From contig NZ_PDHM01000028.1 of NCBI RefSeq assembly GCF_002573715.1, positions 476,321-540,320 of the forward strand: DNA of 64,000 bases, written 5' to 3'. A program made the position numbers and the translations under genes. This stretch comes from Paenibacillus sp. EZ-K15 (GTDB lineage: Bacteria > Bacillota > Bacilli > Paenibacillales > Paenibacillaceae). A model generated the notes under the pieces. It made no database searches. It saw only the letters and a program-made list of their open reading frames with translations, and was not told the origin of the DNA. Numbering within the stretch: position 1 is the stretch's first letter; each line of letters opens with the position of its first letter. Positions 34,376 through 43,612 of this stretch are shown here, one piece after another.

Positions 34376-35215
34376 TTATTGAAGAAGTTCCAACAACCGT
34401 TCCAGGTCCTGTCTGCTATAGTAATTAAGCTCAATCTTCCCTTTATCCTTATTGTGCTTAATTTTGACAGTTGTTTTAAACCGTTCTCTCAGATCCTCTT
34501 CCAGATGATCGATATAAGGATCTCTATTTTTAACCTTAGGCTTCGCTTTATCCGTTGGTTTACGATCCAAATTCTTAACAGCTTCCTCTAGTTCACGAAC
34601 ACTCCACTCTTGCTCCACACACTGTTTTGCCAACTGCTTAACAAGAATCGGATCCTTAATTCCAACGATCGCTCGGGCATGTCCCATGGATAATGTTCCA
34701 CGTGAAACATTGTCCTTCACTTCTTCTGGTAGAGAAAGCAACCGCAAAAAGTTAGCGATGTGGGAACGAGACTTACCCACCTTCAATGAAAGCTCTTCTT
34801 GGGTTAAGGAAAATTGTTCCATCAAACCTTGATAAGCTACAGCAATCTCCATGGCGTTCAGGTTCTCGCGCTGAAGGTTCTCAATCAGGGCGATTTCCAT
34901 AACTTGTTGATCGCTAAAAGATCGAACTACCGCTGGAATCGTAGCTTTTCCGCAATATTGAGATGCCCGGAATCTGCGCTCCCCGGCAATAATCTCATAC
35001 CCTTTCAGCACACTGCGGACGATAATCGGTTGTATAACTCCATGCTGACGGATCGATTCTGCCAATTCCTGGATTGCCTCATCGTTAAATGTCTTGCGCG
35101 GCTGATACGGATTCGCTCGCAATTGACTGAGCGGAATTTCCACTACCTTGTCATCATCATGAATAGACAAAGATGGAATAAGCGCATCCAGCCCTTTTCC
35201 CAATCGTTTACTCAT
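34376..35215 (-). CDS. parB: Chromosome-partitioning protein ParB (Spo0J)
   Basis: A 279-residue ParB. The N-terminal CTPase/ParB domain has NPYQPRKTF and GERRFRA; the helix-turn-helix (about 140-165, TQEELSLKVGKSRSHIANFLRLL) binds parS; the C-terminal dimerisation domain ends in the basic IELNYYSRQDLERLLELL. It overlaps parA by 8 bases. It loads SMC at the origin and, with ParA, separates origins. A parS site lies inside its own coding sequence. Confidence 0.97.
   Translation of the reverse strand: MSKRLGKGLDALIPSLSIHDDDKVVEIPLSQLRANPYQPRKTFNDEAIQELAESIRQHGVIQPIIVRSVLKGYEIIAGERRFRASQYCGKATIPAVVRSFSDQQVMEIALIENLQRENLNAMEIAVAYQGLMEQFSLTQEELSLKVGKSRSHIANFLRLLSLPEEVKDNVSRGTLSMGHARAIVGIKDPILVKQLAKQCVEQEWSVRELEEAVKNLDRKPTDKAKPKVKNRDPYIDHLEEDLRERFKTTVKIKHNKDKGKIELNYYSRQDLERLLELLQ
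34694..34709. promoter_or_regulatory. parS site inside parB
   Basis: TGTTCCACGTGAAACA matches the Bacillus parS consensus TGTTNCACGTGAAACA exactly. The B. subtilis spo0J gene carries a parS in the same place. Confidence 0.93.
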
Positions 35216-35969
35216 ACGAGATCACTTCCTTTGCCAGCTCCAAGTATACTTCCGCTCCCTTAGAACGAGGATCATATGTAATGATCGACTGTCCATGAGA
35301 AGGTGCCTCACTCAAACGAATGTTTCTAGGAATAATCGTTCTGTACACTTTTTCCTGAAAATACTTTTTCACTTCTTCAATCACTTGAATGCCCAGGTTC
35401 GTGCGCGCATCCAGCATCGTCAGCAGTACGCCTTCAATCTTGAGAGAGGTATTCAGATGTTTCTGAACAAGGCGAACCGTATTCAGCAGCTGACTCAGAC
35501 CCTCCAGTGCGTAATACTCACATTGAATCGGGATAATTACTGAATCGGCCGCGGTCAATGAATTGATCGTTAAAATGCCAAGCGATGGAGGACAATCAAT
35601 CAAAATATAATCGTACTGAGGCTTGATTAATTGTAGTGATTTCTTCAATCGTACCTCACGAGAAATCGTAGGGACAAGCTCAATCTCGGCACCAGCCAAT
35701 TGAATGGTTGCCGGAATGATGTCCAATCCTTCTATGTTAGTCCCACAGATGGCGTCCTTCGGGTGTACTTCATTGATGATAATATCATATATGCAATTTG
35801 CAACATCGGCTTTATTAATGCCAACCCCACTCGTTGTATTTCCTTGGGGGTCTATATCCACCAAAAGCACCCGTTTGCCTAGCGAAGCCAATCCAGCTCC
35901 CAGATTGACGGAAGTCGTCGTTTTGCCGACACCGCCCTTTTGATTTGCTATGGCAATTATCTTTGACAC
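35208..35969 (-). CDS. parA: Chromosome-partitioning ATPase ParA (Soj)
   Basis: A 253-residue ParA/MinD-type ATPase with the deviant Walker A KGGVGKTTTSVNLG and DIDPQGNTTSG. It starts with GTG, preceded by GAGGTGA. It dimerises with ATP on the nucleoid; in Bacillus it also regulates DnaA. It is the first gene of the parA-parB pair. Confidence 0.97.
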   Translation of the reverse strand: MSKIIAIANQKGGVGKTTTSVNLGAGLASLGKRVLLVDIDPQGNTTSGVGINKADVANCIYDIIINEVHPKDAICGTNIEGLDIIPATIQLAGAEIELVPTISREVRLKKSLQLIKPQYDYILIDCPPSLGILTINSLTAADSVIIPIQCEYYALEGLSQLLNTVRLVQKHLNTSLKIEGVLLTMLDARTNLGIQVIEEVKKYFQEKVYRTIIPRNIRLSEAPSHGQSIITYDPRSKGAEVYLELAKEVISYE

Positions 35970-36204
35970 TCATTTCACCTCAATGTAGGAAGACTCTTCT
36001 AAGTAGTCGCAATAGATGATATACAGCGATAGGCTGTATATGTGTATTAAGCGAACGATCCCGGTAACTCCGGGATGCCCAGGATATAGCGGCGATGAAA
36101 ATGAGTAATAATAAATTACATGGTTCTCATCTGTAACAACAAACCTAACCCCTTCGTTAATCGATACAGCCTGGTGCAGAGCACTATCTCTTGATCAACA
36201 GAAA

Positions 36205-36227
36205 AAGCGGTACGATGCATACCGCTT
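36205..36227 (-). terminator. Terminator of noc
   Basis: AAGCGGTA (36205-36212) pairs with TACCGCTT (36220-36227); TTTCTG follows on the minus strand. It is 12 bases past the noc stop. Confidence 0.75.
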
Positions 36228-36238
36228 CACACCATATC

Positions 36239-37057
36239 TTAACGTTTAGGTATTTTTATAACGATTTCATAGTGATCTTCATGATCATTCTCTGTTGTTT
36301 TGATTGCCATCCCGGAACCGGATACCATATCAATCGATTGACGAATCGTGTTCAAAGCCAGGCGAACATCCTTACTATAAGATATACGCTTAGACTTCTT
36401 CATCGTTGTTACTTCTTTATAAAAGGCGATTCGTGCCTCCGTCTGCTTCACATTCAGTTCCTTGGTAATGATCTCATCCAGCACCTTGAGCTGGGTTTCT
36501 TCATTATCCAAAGAAAGCAGCGCACGAGCATGGCGTTCCGTCACTTTACGTTCCATCAAGGCCACTTTGACTGCTTCCGGTAGCTGCAGCAAGCGAATCT
36601 TGTTTGCAATCGTAGACTGGCTTTTTCCTAAACGCTGTGCCAAGCTCTCTTGTGTCAGTTGATGAAGATCAATCAGCTTCTGGTAAGCAACAGCCTCTTC
36701 AATGGACGTCAGTCCTTCACGCTGCAAATTTTCGATTAACGCAATCGATGCCGCCTGTGAATCGTTGAACTCCCGAACAATGGCCGGAATCGTGTCCAGA
36801 CCCAGCTTCTTAACCGCACGCCAGCGGCGTTCCCCTGCAATGATCTCATACATGCCATTACGGACACGAACAACGATAGGTTGAATGACTCCATGAGTTT
36901 TAATCGTCTGGAGCAGCTCATCAATCTTCTCATCATCAAAAATCGTCCGTGGCTGGTATGGGCTGCTGACAATCTCGTTTACCGGGATTTGTTTCACTTC
37001 ATCCCCTTGGTTCCGCTCTGCCGCTAAGCCAAACAATCTCGAAAATTGTTCTTTCAT
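36239..37057 (-). CDS. noc: Nucleoid occlusion protein Noc
   Basis: A 272-residue ParB paralogue. The N-terminus MKEQFSRLFGL is the amphipathic membrane-binding helix characteristic of Noc. The ParB domain (SPYQPRTIFDDEKI, GERRWRA) and helix-turn-helix (TQESLAQRLGKSQSTIANKIRLL) follow. Start at 37057 is chosen because it keeps the N-terminal helix at the very start, as in Bacillus Noc; a GTG five codons earlier is possible. It blocks division over the chromosome. Known Noc sites (ATTTCCCGGGAAAT) were not found in the window. Confidence 0.94.
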   Translation of the reverse strand: MKEQFSRLFGLAAERNQGDEVKQIPVNEIVSSPYQPRTIFDDEKIDELLQTIKTHGVIQPIVVRVRNGMYEIIAGERRWRAVKKLGLDTIPAIVREFNDSQAASIALIENLQREGLTSIEEAVAYQKLIDLHQLTQESLAQRLGKSQSTIANKIRLLQLPEAVKVALMERKVTERHARALLSLDNEETQLKVLDEIITKELNVKQTEARIAFYKEVTTMKKSKRISYSKDVRLALNTIRQSIDMVSGSGMAIKTTENDHEDHYEIVIKIPKR

Positions 37058-37430
37058 TCCGTATATTACCACCTAATTTCATGATAGCACGGATAAGCCT
37101 CCGGATATCCCGGAATCGGTTAAACGATTGGACAACCACAATATGGAGCCATACACAGATGATTCCACCATCCATTGGCGCTGGAATCCACTGTGGTGCC
37201 AGGCATTTCCCTGCAAAAACAGATTTCATGCTGATCAGAGAAAAGACGCCTGTGGTGATCATAGCCGTATTACTCTGATCCAAACCGCTGCATGAAGCGG
37301 TTTCTTCTTGAGAGATATAACAGGAGGTTTTATCATGATGCTTACTATCAATCGATATCTCACAAGTGGTATATATGTTTTCTACTTCGCATAAGGCCAT
37401 GATCCCCTTGGGATCGCACGGCACTTTCCA

Positions 37431-37467
37431 AAAAACAGCAGCCACAACGATCAAGGTTGTTGACTGC
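37431..37467 (-). terminator. Orphan terminator-like hairpin
   Basis: GCAG...ACAAC pairs with GTTGT...CTGC with small internal mismatches; the minus strand continues TGTTTTTTGG. No gene ends just before it. Confidence 0.45.
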
Positions 37468-38039
37468 ACGAAGCAAGGATGGAAAAGTGACCAAACCAGG
37501 ATTTATACTCTTTCATCCTATTAAAGAACGGGCAAACTGGCCCTTCTGTCCAAATGGATACTACGATTCTATTCTACCACTTTTTGTCCTATAACTCTAT
37601 TCTCCAATATCACCTTTTTTCCTTCATTTCTCGCTTGCTTTATACATGATTTGTGCACAGTTCCAAAGTTTTTGCGTCGATAACATGTTAATAGGCCACC
37701 TCAACTATCCTGTAGCCTTTCTTGCGATCCGAACATGCAGAATAATTGTGGGATTTGCCAATAGATTAGATCTCTCCAACGACCAATATCATCCAAGTCC
37801 AAGACGAGCTGAATCTCAAAAGCTAGTAGATGAATACGAATTATGTAACATCGTGCGTCACTGCTCCTTGCGCGCACATAGTGTTGTCCGGCGCATGATT
37901 ATGTAGCTGCAGACTTCCTTTCCTTAGGAGGCCTATCCTTCAATATCCAAGTTAGATAACATAGTTGATATCAAAATAATCTGACAAGAAATAATACTTC
38001 TAAAGGGATGTCTATTTATATCCGGCAACTTACTTCTAA

Positions 38040-38055
38040 TGTTTCACGTGAAACA
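38040..38055. promoter_or_regulatory. parS site
   Basis: TGTTTCACGTGAAACA is a perfect palindromic parS; the palindrome extends to 20 bases (38038-38057). Confidence 0.96.
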
Positions 38056-38418
38056 TTGCAAATTTATCAGGTGCATCCACAGCGTTGATTTCATTCTTAT
38101 TCATAATTCATAAGCTCAGCTTGAACTGAACCCCCCCTTTAGAGGTCACCCTTGGTTCCGTTTAATAAACTCCGCGCAAAGGGTGAGCGCGTGATCAAAA
38201 CCTAAAAATGCTTCCGTATAGACTGCCTCCCACTCGGTAATCCGAGTTGAATTCCTTATGTGATTTCACCCCACGCCCCAATCTATAGAATAGATAAACG
38301 TACTGATGGACTTAACCAACGAAATTAAAATAAACAACGGTCTCTATGTATTTCATATGTGAATAGAAAAATTAACGACCGATCTGCCCGCTCAACAAAT
38401 CTTACACAGCCAATTAAA

Positions 38419-38450
38419 AAAGAGAAGAACTCCATAGAGTTCTTCTCTTT
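38419..38450 (-). terminator. Terminator of the mnmG-rsmG transcript
   Basis: AAAGAGAAGAACTC (38419-38432) pairs perfectly with GAGTTCTTCTCTTT (38437-38450); on the minus strand TTTAATTGG follows. It is about 90 bases past rsmG. Confidence 0.92.
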
Positions 38451-38538
38451 GATTAGTTTACTTGTCTCCTTGCCAAGCTTGCTTCTGCAAGGGATACTGG
38501 AGTTATTGATAGTGCCTTAGATCGGAGTTGCAAGATAC

Positions 38539-39261
38539 TTACACAATCGGCGTCTTGCTGGCCGTACCTGCCTTACGAGGGTACTTGGAAGGCGTGGCTC
38601 CCTTTTTATCGATCACCACGATATGCCGGCCAGATTCCTCTACGGGTAAGGAGAACGAATGAACCTTGTTCAAAGCCCCTCTCAGCTCCTTCAAGCTGCG
38701 AGCCGCCTCCTTCACCTCTTCCGTAGGGTCACTGCCCTTCATAGCGGCGAATCGCCCCCCTACCTTGGTGAAAGGTAGACAGAACTCGTTCAACACAGCC
38801 ATACGAGCAACTGCTCTTGCGGTGACCAAGTCGAACCCGTCACGGTACCCCTGCTTACGAGCAACCTCTTCCGCACGTCCGTGAATCAGTTCAACCCCAG
38901 TCAGGCCAATCGTATCCACAACATGCTTCAGAAAGTTAATTCGTTTGTTAAGCGAATCCACAATCGTCAGTTTCACATGCGGGAAACATATTTTCAGAGG
39001 AATACCTGGGAAGCCAGCGCCTGATCCGATATCCGCCAGATTGCCGATTTGCGTCATATCCACGTAAAAGGCGAGCGTAATCGAGTCGTAAAAATGCTTC
39101 GTATAAACTTGCTCCCGTTCGGTAATTCCGGTTAAATTCATTTTCTCGTTCCACTCCACCAGTATTTCGTAATACATCTCGAACTGGTGAAGCTGTTTCT
39201 CATCGATCGTAATCCCGTGCTCACCGAGCCGGTCAACAAAAGCCTTCTGAATGTCGTCCAT
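38539..39261 (-). CDS. rsmG: 16S rRNA G527 N7-methyltransferase RsmG (GidB)
   Basis: A 240-residue SAM-dependent methyltransferase. The SAM site is LADIGSGAGFPGIPLKI, with KRINFLKH, VTARAVA and MKGSDP further on. It methylates G527 in 16S rRNA, and its loss gives low-level streptomycin resistance in related bacteria. It follows mnmG by 3 bases. Confidence 0.96.
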   Translation of the reverse strand: MDDIQKAFVDRLGEHGITIDEKQLHQFEMYYEILVEWNEKMNLTGITEREQVYTKHFYDSITLAFYVDMTQIGNLADIGSGAGFPGIPLKICFPHVKLTIVDSLNKRINFLKHVVDTIGLTGVELIHGRAEEVARKQGYRDGFDLVTARAVARMAVLNEFCLPFTKVGGRFAAMKGSDPTEEVKEAARSLKELRGALNKVHSFSLPVEESGRHIVVIDKKGATPSKYPRKAGTASKTPIV

Positions 39262-39264
39262 TCC

Positions 39265-41151
39265 TTATCCTTTCGCTGCGGTTACCCGGTTATAATGCTC
39301 CAGGTAAACGAGAAGTATTGAAATATCCGCTGGCGTTACACCTGCAATGCGTGATGCCTGACCGATGGAGATCGGACGGATCTTGTTCAGCTTCTGCCGA
39401 GCTTCCATGGCCAGTCCGTTGATTTCGTCATAAACGATATCCTCCGGAATGCGTTTTTTCTCCATCTTCTGCAGCTTTTCCACATGACCCAGCTGTTTCT
39501 CAATATAACCCGCATATTTGATTTGAATTTCGACTTGCTCCTTCATTTCCTCATCCAGTTCGTAAGGAGACGGCGAGAGCGACTCAATCATCGTAAACGT
39601 GATTTCCGGACGACGCAGGATCGTCAGCATATTGCTTCCATCCACAATCGGTGCAGAACCGGCCGCTTCCAGCATCGCATTCACTTCAACCGGCTTCACC
39701 TTCGTTTGACGAAGACGTTCGATCTCCTGCTCAACCAGCTGCTTCTTCTGAATGAATTTAGCATAACGCTCTTCTGAAATGAGGCCGATATCATGACCGA
39801 TTTCAGTAAGACGCAGATCGGCATTATCATGACGAAGCAGCAGACGGTATTCTGCACGGGAGGTGAGCAAACGATAAGGCTCATTCGTCCCTTTGGTCAC
39901 CAGGTCATCGATCAGCACTCCAATATAACCCTGAGAACGATCCAATATAACAGGCTCTTTGCCCTGCACTTTACGTGCTGCATTGATTCCCGCCATAATG
40001 CCTTGTCCTGCTGCCTCTTCATAGCCCGAGGTTCCATTGATCTGTCCGGCTGTGAACAGACCCGGCAGTTTTTTCGTTTCCAAAGACGGCCACAGCTGTG
40101 TTGGCACCATCGCATCATACTCGATAGCATATCCGTTTCGCATCATTTCTACCTTCTCCATTCCGGGAATGGAACGAAGAACCGCAAGCTGAACATCCTC
40201 AGGCATGCTGGTGGATAGCCCTTGCACGTAGTATTCTTTCGTATTTTTACCTTCAGGCTCAAGGAAAATCTGATGTTTCGGTTTGTCGGCAAAACGAACG
40301 ATCTTGTCCTCGATGGATGGGCAATAACGTGGCCCAGTACCTTCAATAACGCCGGAGAACATCGGTGCGCGGTGAAGGTTGTCATTGATGATCTGATGCG
40401 TATCTACCGACGTATACGTCAACCAGCAAGGAAGCTGCTCATTGTCGGAGGATTTCGTTTCATAAGAGAAGAACTTAGGCTTCTCATCCCCAGGCTGAAT
40501 TTCGGTCTTGGAGAAATCAATCGTATCCTTATGCACCCGCGGTGGTGTACCTGTCTTGAAGCGAACAAGGTCGAATCCAAGCTCGCGCAGGTTATGCGCA
40601 AGTTTTACCGACGGCTGTTGATTGTTCGGACCGCTCTCGTACATCAATTCACCCATAATAACTTTACCGCGCAAATACGTACCGGTTGTCAGCACAACGG
40701 CTTTCGCACGATATTCCGTACCCGTCTGCGTTATAATCCCCACGCACACACCATCTTCTACGATGAGCTGATCCACCATACCCTGACGAAGGGTAAGCTT
40801 CTCTTCCTTCTCCATCGTCTCTTTCATGGTATGCTGATAAGAAAACTTATCGGCTTGAGCACGCAGCGCATGGACAGCCGGACCTTTACCTGTATTCAAC
40901 ATTCGCATTTGAATGAAGGTTTTATCAATATTACGTCCCATTTCTCCGCCCAGTGCGTCGATTTCGCGAACGACATGGCCTTTGGCAGGCCCTCCAATGG
41001 ACGGGTTACAAGGCATAAAAGCAACCATATCCAAGTTGATGGTAACCATCAACGTTTCAGCACCCATTCGTGCAGATGCAAGTGCAGCCTCGCAGCCGGC
41101 ATGTCCTGCACCGACTACAATCACGTCATAAGTGCCACCCATATAGCTCAT
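39265..41151 (-). CDS. mnmG: tRNA uridine-34 modification enzyme MnmG (GidA)
   Basis: A 628-residue FAD enzyme. The N-terminal dinucleotide fold VIVVGAGHAGCEAALASARMG and the folate/FAD motif FMPCNPSIGGPAKGH are clear, as is the GQINGTSGYEEAAGQG motif. With MnmE it makes cmnm5U at the wobble position of certain tRNAs. Length normal. It lies between mnmE and rsmG, 109 bases after mnmE. Confidence 0.97.
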   Translation of the reverse strand: MSYMGGTYDVIVVGAGHAGCEAALASARMGAETLMVTINLDMVAFMPCNPSIGGPAKGHVVREIDALGGEMGRNIDKTFIQMRMLNTGKGPAVHALRAQADKFSYQHTMKETMEKEEKLTLRQGMVDQLIVEDGVCVGIITQTGTEYRAKAVVLTTGTYLRGKVIMGELMYESGPNNQQPSVKLAHNLRELGFDLVRFKTGTPPRVHKDTIDFSKTEIQPGDEKPKFFSYETKSSDNEQLPCWLTYTSVDTHQIINDNLHRAPMFSGVIEGTGPRYCPSIEDKIVRFADKPKHQIFLEPEGKNTKEYYVQGLSTSMPEDVQLAVLRSIPGMEKVEMMRNGYAIEYDAMVPTQLWPSLETKKLPGLFTAGQINGTSGYEEAAGQGIMAGINAARKVQGKEPVILDRSQGYIGVLIDDLVTKGTNEPYRLLTSRAEYRLLLRHDNADLRLTEIGHDIGLISEERYAKFIQKKQLVEQEIERLRQTKVKPVEVNAMLEAAGSAPIVDGSNMLTILRRPEITFTMIESLSPSPYELDEEMKEQVEIQIKYAGYIEKQLGHVEKLQKMEKKRIPEDIVYDEINGLAMEARQKLNKIRPISIGQASRIAGVTPADISILLVYLEHYNRVTAAKG

Positions 41152-41260
41152 AGCTCACCATCCTGTTCTAATTGTTTTATATACGTAATCAAAGGGCATC
41201 CACCTCGGATATCCCTGAAATTGCTGAGCTGTTCCTACAATATATAGTAATCCTTGGAGC

Positions 41261-42637
41261 TTATTTACCCAAGCAAAACTGTGAAAAAATCTGATCAATG
41301 AGCGAATCGCCAACCGCTTCGCCCAATATCTCACTTAACTGCTCCCAAGCCATTCTCACATCGATTTGGATCATATCAATCGGGATGAGCTGTTCAGCCG
41401 CATCGTAAGCATCCTGCAGCGACTGCTTGGATTTCTTCAGCAAAGCGATATGTCGCACATTACTCACATACGTCAGATCTCCCCCTTCAATCTGGCCGCT
41501 GAAGAACAAGTTGGATATGGCCTCTTCCAACCGATCAATTCCCTCTTGTGCCTTCATCGACATCGGAACAATCAATTCATCGGGGTAGTACCGATGCAGA
41601 ATGTCCAGATCGAGATTAGACGGTAAGTCCATTTTATTCATAATGACAATACATTGTCTACCGCGTATTTGTTCCATCAATTCCAATTCGTCCTGATGCA
41701 GCGGTTCACTGGCATTCAGCACGAGCAGAATGAGATCCGCTTCGTTTACCGCATGCTTGGATCGTTCAACGCCGATCTGCTCGACCACATCCATCGTTTC
41801 CCGGATGCCCGCCGTATCGAGCAGCTTCAACGGAATATTGTTAATAGTCACAAATTCCTCAATCACATCGCGAGTCGTCCCCGGTATATCCGTGACAATC
41901 GCCCGATTATCCTGGGCCAGCGTGTTTAGAAGCGAAGATTTGCCCACATTAGGGCGACCGATAATGGCTGTCGTAATCCCTTCACGTAGGATTTTCCCTT
42001 CTTGCGCAGTCTTCAGCAGCTTATCAATTTCACCCATGACAAGCTGGCTTTTCTCTTTAATGAATTCTGAAGTAAGCGACTCCACGTCATGCTCAGGATA
42101 ATCGATATTCACTTCAATATGGGCCAGCGTTTCGACCAAGGTATGACGAAGCTCGTTAATCTTACGGGATAACGTTCCTTCAACCTGCTTGAGGGCAACG
42201 GAAAAGGCGCGATCGGATTTCGAACGAATCAGGTCGATAACGGCTTCCGCCTGGGATAGATCGATCCGCCCGTTTAAGAAAGCCCGCTTCGTAAATTCAC
42301 CGGGTTCCGCCAAACGGATGTTTAATTGAAGCAACAAATCCATCACCCGCTTGACGGAGATGACCCCACCATGAGCACTGATCTCGACGACATCCTCGGT
42401 CGTGAATGATCGAGGAGCACGCATCACGGTCACGAGCACCTCTTCGAGGTTTTCTCCCGTTTTCGGATCTACAATATGACCGTAATGAACGGTATGGGAG
42501 TCCACTTCCGTTAACTTGTTTTTACTTTTGAATATACGCTCCACTTCCTGAACCGAATCCGGCCCGCTAACGCGAATAATCGCAATGCCGCCTTCACCGA
42601 CAGCTGTTGAAATAGCTGCAATCGTATCACTAAACAT
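41261..42637 (-). CDS. mnmE: tRNA modification GTPase MnmE (TrmE)
   Basis: A 458-residue GTPase. N-terminal folate-binding domain (DTIAAISTAVGEGGIAIIRVSG), helical domain, and G domain with G1 GRPNVGKSS, G3 DTAG and G4 NKMD. The C-terminal CLGK carries the conserved Cys. Start at 42637 follows GGTGAAGGA; an ATG 16 codons earlier is not used by the family. It works with MnmG. Confidence 0.97.
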   Translation of the reverse strand: MFSDTIAAISTAVGEGGIAIIRVSGPDSVQEVERIFKSKNKLTEVDSHTVHYGHIVDPKTGENLEEVLVTVMRAPRSFTTEDVVEISAHGGVISVKRVMDLLLQLNIRLAEPGEFTKRAFLNGRIDLSQAEAVIDLIRSKSDRAFSVALKQVEGTLSRKINELRHTLVETLAHIEVNIDYPEHDVESLTSEFIKEKSQLVMGEIDKLLKTAQEGKILREGITTAIIGRPNVGKSSLLNTLAQDNRAIVTDIPGTTRDVIEEFVTINNIPLKLLDTAGIRETMDVVEQIGVERSKHAVNEADLILLVLNASEPLHQDELELMEQIRGRQCIVIMNKMDLPSNLDLDILHRYYPDELIVPMSMKAQEGIDRLEEAISNLFFSGQIEGGDLTYVSNVRHIALLKKSKQSLQDAYDAAEQLIPIDMIQIDVRMAWEQLSEILGEAVGDSLIDQIFSQFCLGK

Positions 42638-42687
42638 CGTTTCCTTCACCTCTTTCTTTCGTAAAAACATCAGAATTACAGCCATAT

Positions 42688-42717
42688 CATATATAATCCG
42701 GCTGCTACATCTATCAA
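42688..42717 (-). promoter_or_regulatory. Possible mnmE promoter
   Basis: Minus strand: TTGATA (42712-42717) and TATATG (42688-42693), 18 bases apart, about 50 bases before the ATG. Confidence 0.4.
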
Positions 42718-42766
42718 CGTTAAAGAAAACCTCCTAATGGAGTCTTCCTGTATATGTCTTTTTAAA

Positions 42767-42806
42767 AAACAATGACTCCTTCTTGAAGCTTAAGGAGTCA
42801 TTGTTT
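42767..42806 (-). terminator. Terminator after khpB
   Basis: AAACAATGACTCCTT (42767-42781) pairs perfectly with AAGGAGTCATTGTTT (42792-42806); on the minus strand TTTAAAAAG follows. It separates khpB from mnmE. Confidence 0.92.
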
Positions 42807-42826
42807 ATATATACTCTTCAACTCAT

Positions 42827-43612
42827 TTAGGACGACTTGGGTGTAATGACAACCCGCCGGTTCGGCTCTTCGCCCTTGCTGTACGTCTTCACGGCTCCAT
42901 GCGACTGGAGTTTGGCGTGAATCACCTTCCGCTCAGCAGCAGGCATAGGCTCAAGCACAATCTCTTTACGGGTCTTCAGAACCCGTCCCGCTAACCGATC
43001 CGCCAGATCCTCCAGCGTCTTCTTGCGACGGTCACGGAAATTCTCGGCATCCAGTACGATGCGAAGATAGCTGTCGGAGTAACGGTTAGCTACGATATTC
43101 GCCAGATACTGAAGGGCATCCAGAGTCTGACCTCTGCGCCCGATCATCAGTCCAAGTCCGGCGCCGGAAATTTGAAGCGTGGTAAAGTCTTTCCCCTTCT
43201 CGACGTCAACCGAAATATCAAGCCCCATGGCTTGTCCGGTTTCAATCAGAAAGGCGATGGCTTCCTGGTAAGGATCCTTGCCTGCAAGCGAAGCTGTGCC
43301 AGGGCTCTCTGTATCCATGCTGACAGCAGGTTCCTGCGTCATTACAGAGGTATTTGAGACCTGAACCACTTTGGCTGGAACAGCTTGCGCGTTCGTAGGT
43401 GGTACTTCCTTCACAGATGAATCGCCGCCAGCACCGTCAGGCAGGAGCGTTAGTTCGACTTTCGCTTCCTTGACCCCGAACAGGCCCAGGAATCCTCTTG
43501 ATGGCTGACTCAATACTTGAACCGATACACGGTCTTGACTTACACCCCATCGGGCCAGCCCTTGTGCGACAGCATCTTCAATGGTTTTTCCTGTTGCGAC
43601 GATTTTACTCAT
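42827..43612 (-). CDS. khpB: RNA-binding protein KhpB (Jag/SpoIIIJ-associated)
   Basis: A 261-residue protein. Jag N-terminal domain (about 1-55, ATGKTIEDAVAQGLARWG and PSRGFLGLFGVKEA), a variable linker, a KH domain (about 145-190, with GLMIGRRGQTLDALQYL) and an R3H domain (about 200-258, ending NRRVVITPK). It binds RNA with KhpA and influences division and elongation. It overlaps yidC by 4 bases. Confidence 0.95.
   Translation of the reverse strand: MSKIVATGKTIEDAVAQGLARWGVSQDRVSVQVLSQPSRGFLGLFGVKEAKVELTLLPDGAGGDSSVKEVPPTNAQAVPAKVVQVSNTSVMTQEPAVSMDTESPGTASLAGKDPYQEAIAFLIETGQAMGLDISVDVEKGKDFTTLQISGAGLGLMIGRRGQTLDALQYLANIVANRYSDSYLRIVLDAENFRDRRKKTLEDLADRLAGRVLKTRKEIVLEPMPAAERKVIHAKLQSHGAVKTYSKGEEPNRRVVITPKSS

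Larger units (their letters stand above)
37073..38418. other. Long non-coding gap between noc and rsmG
   Basis: About 1.35 kb with no credible protein gene. It contains a minus-strand terminator-like hairpin near 37431-37467, a short GC hairpin near 37532, the parS site at 38040-38055 and the rsmG terminator at its right edge. Also CACCCTT (38142) and AAGGGTG (38178) can pair. What the first hairpin terminates is unclear. Confidence 0.5.

Noticed and set aside
36999..37469. 156-codon minus-strand frame overlapping the noc start
   Set aside because: It overlaps noc in another frame, has no ribosome-binding site and no family resemblance.
40222..41247. 341-codon open frame opposite mnmG
   Set aside because: Antisense shadow of mnmG.
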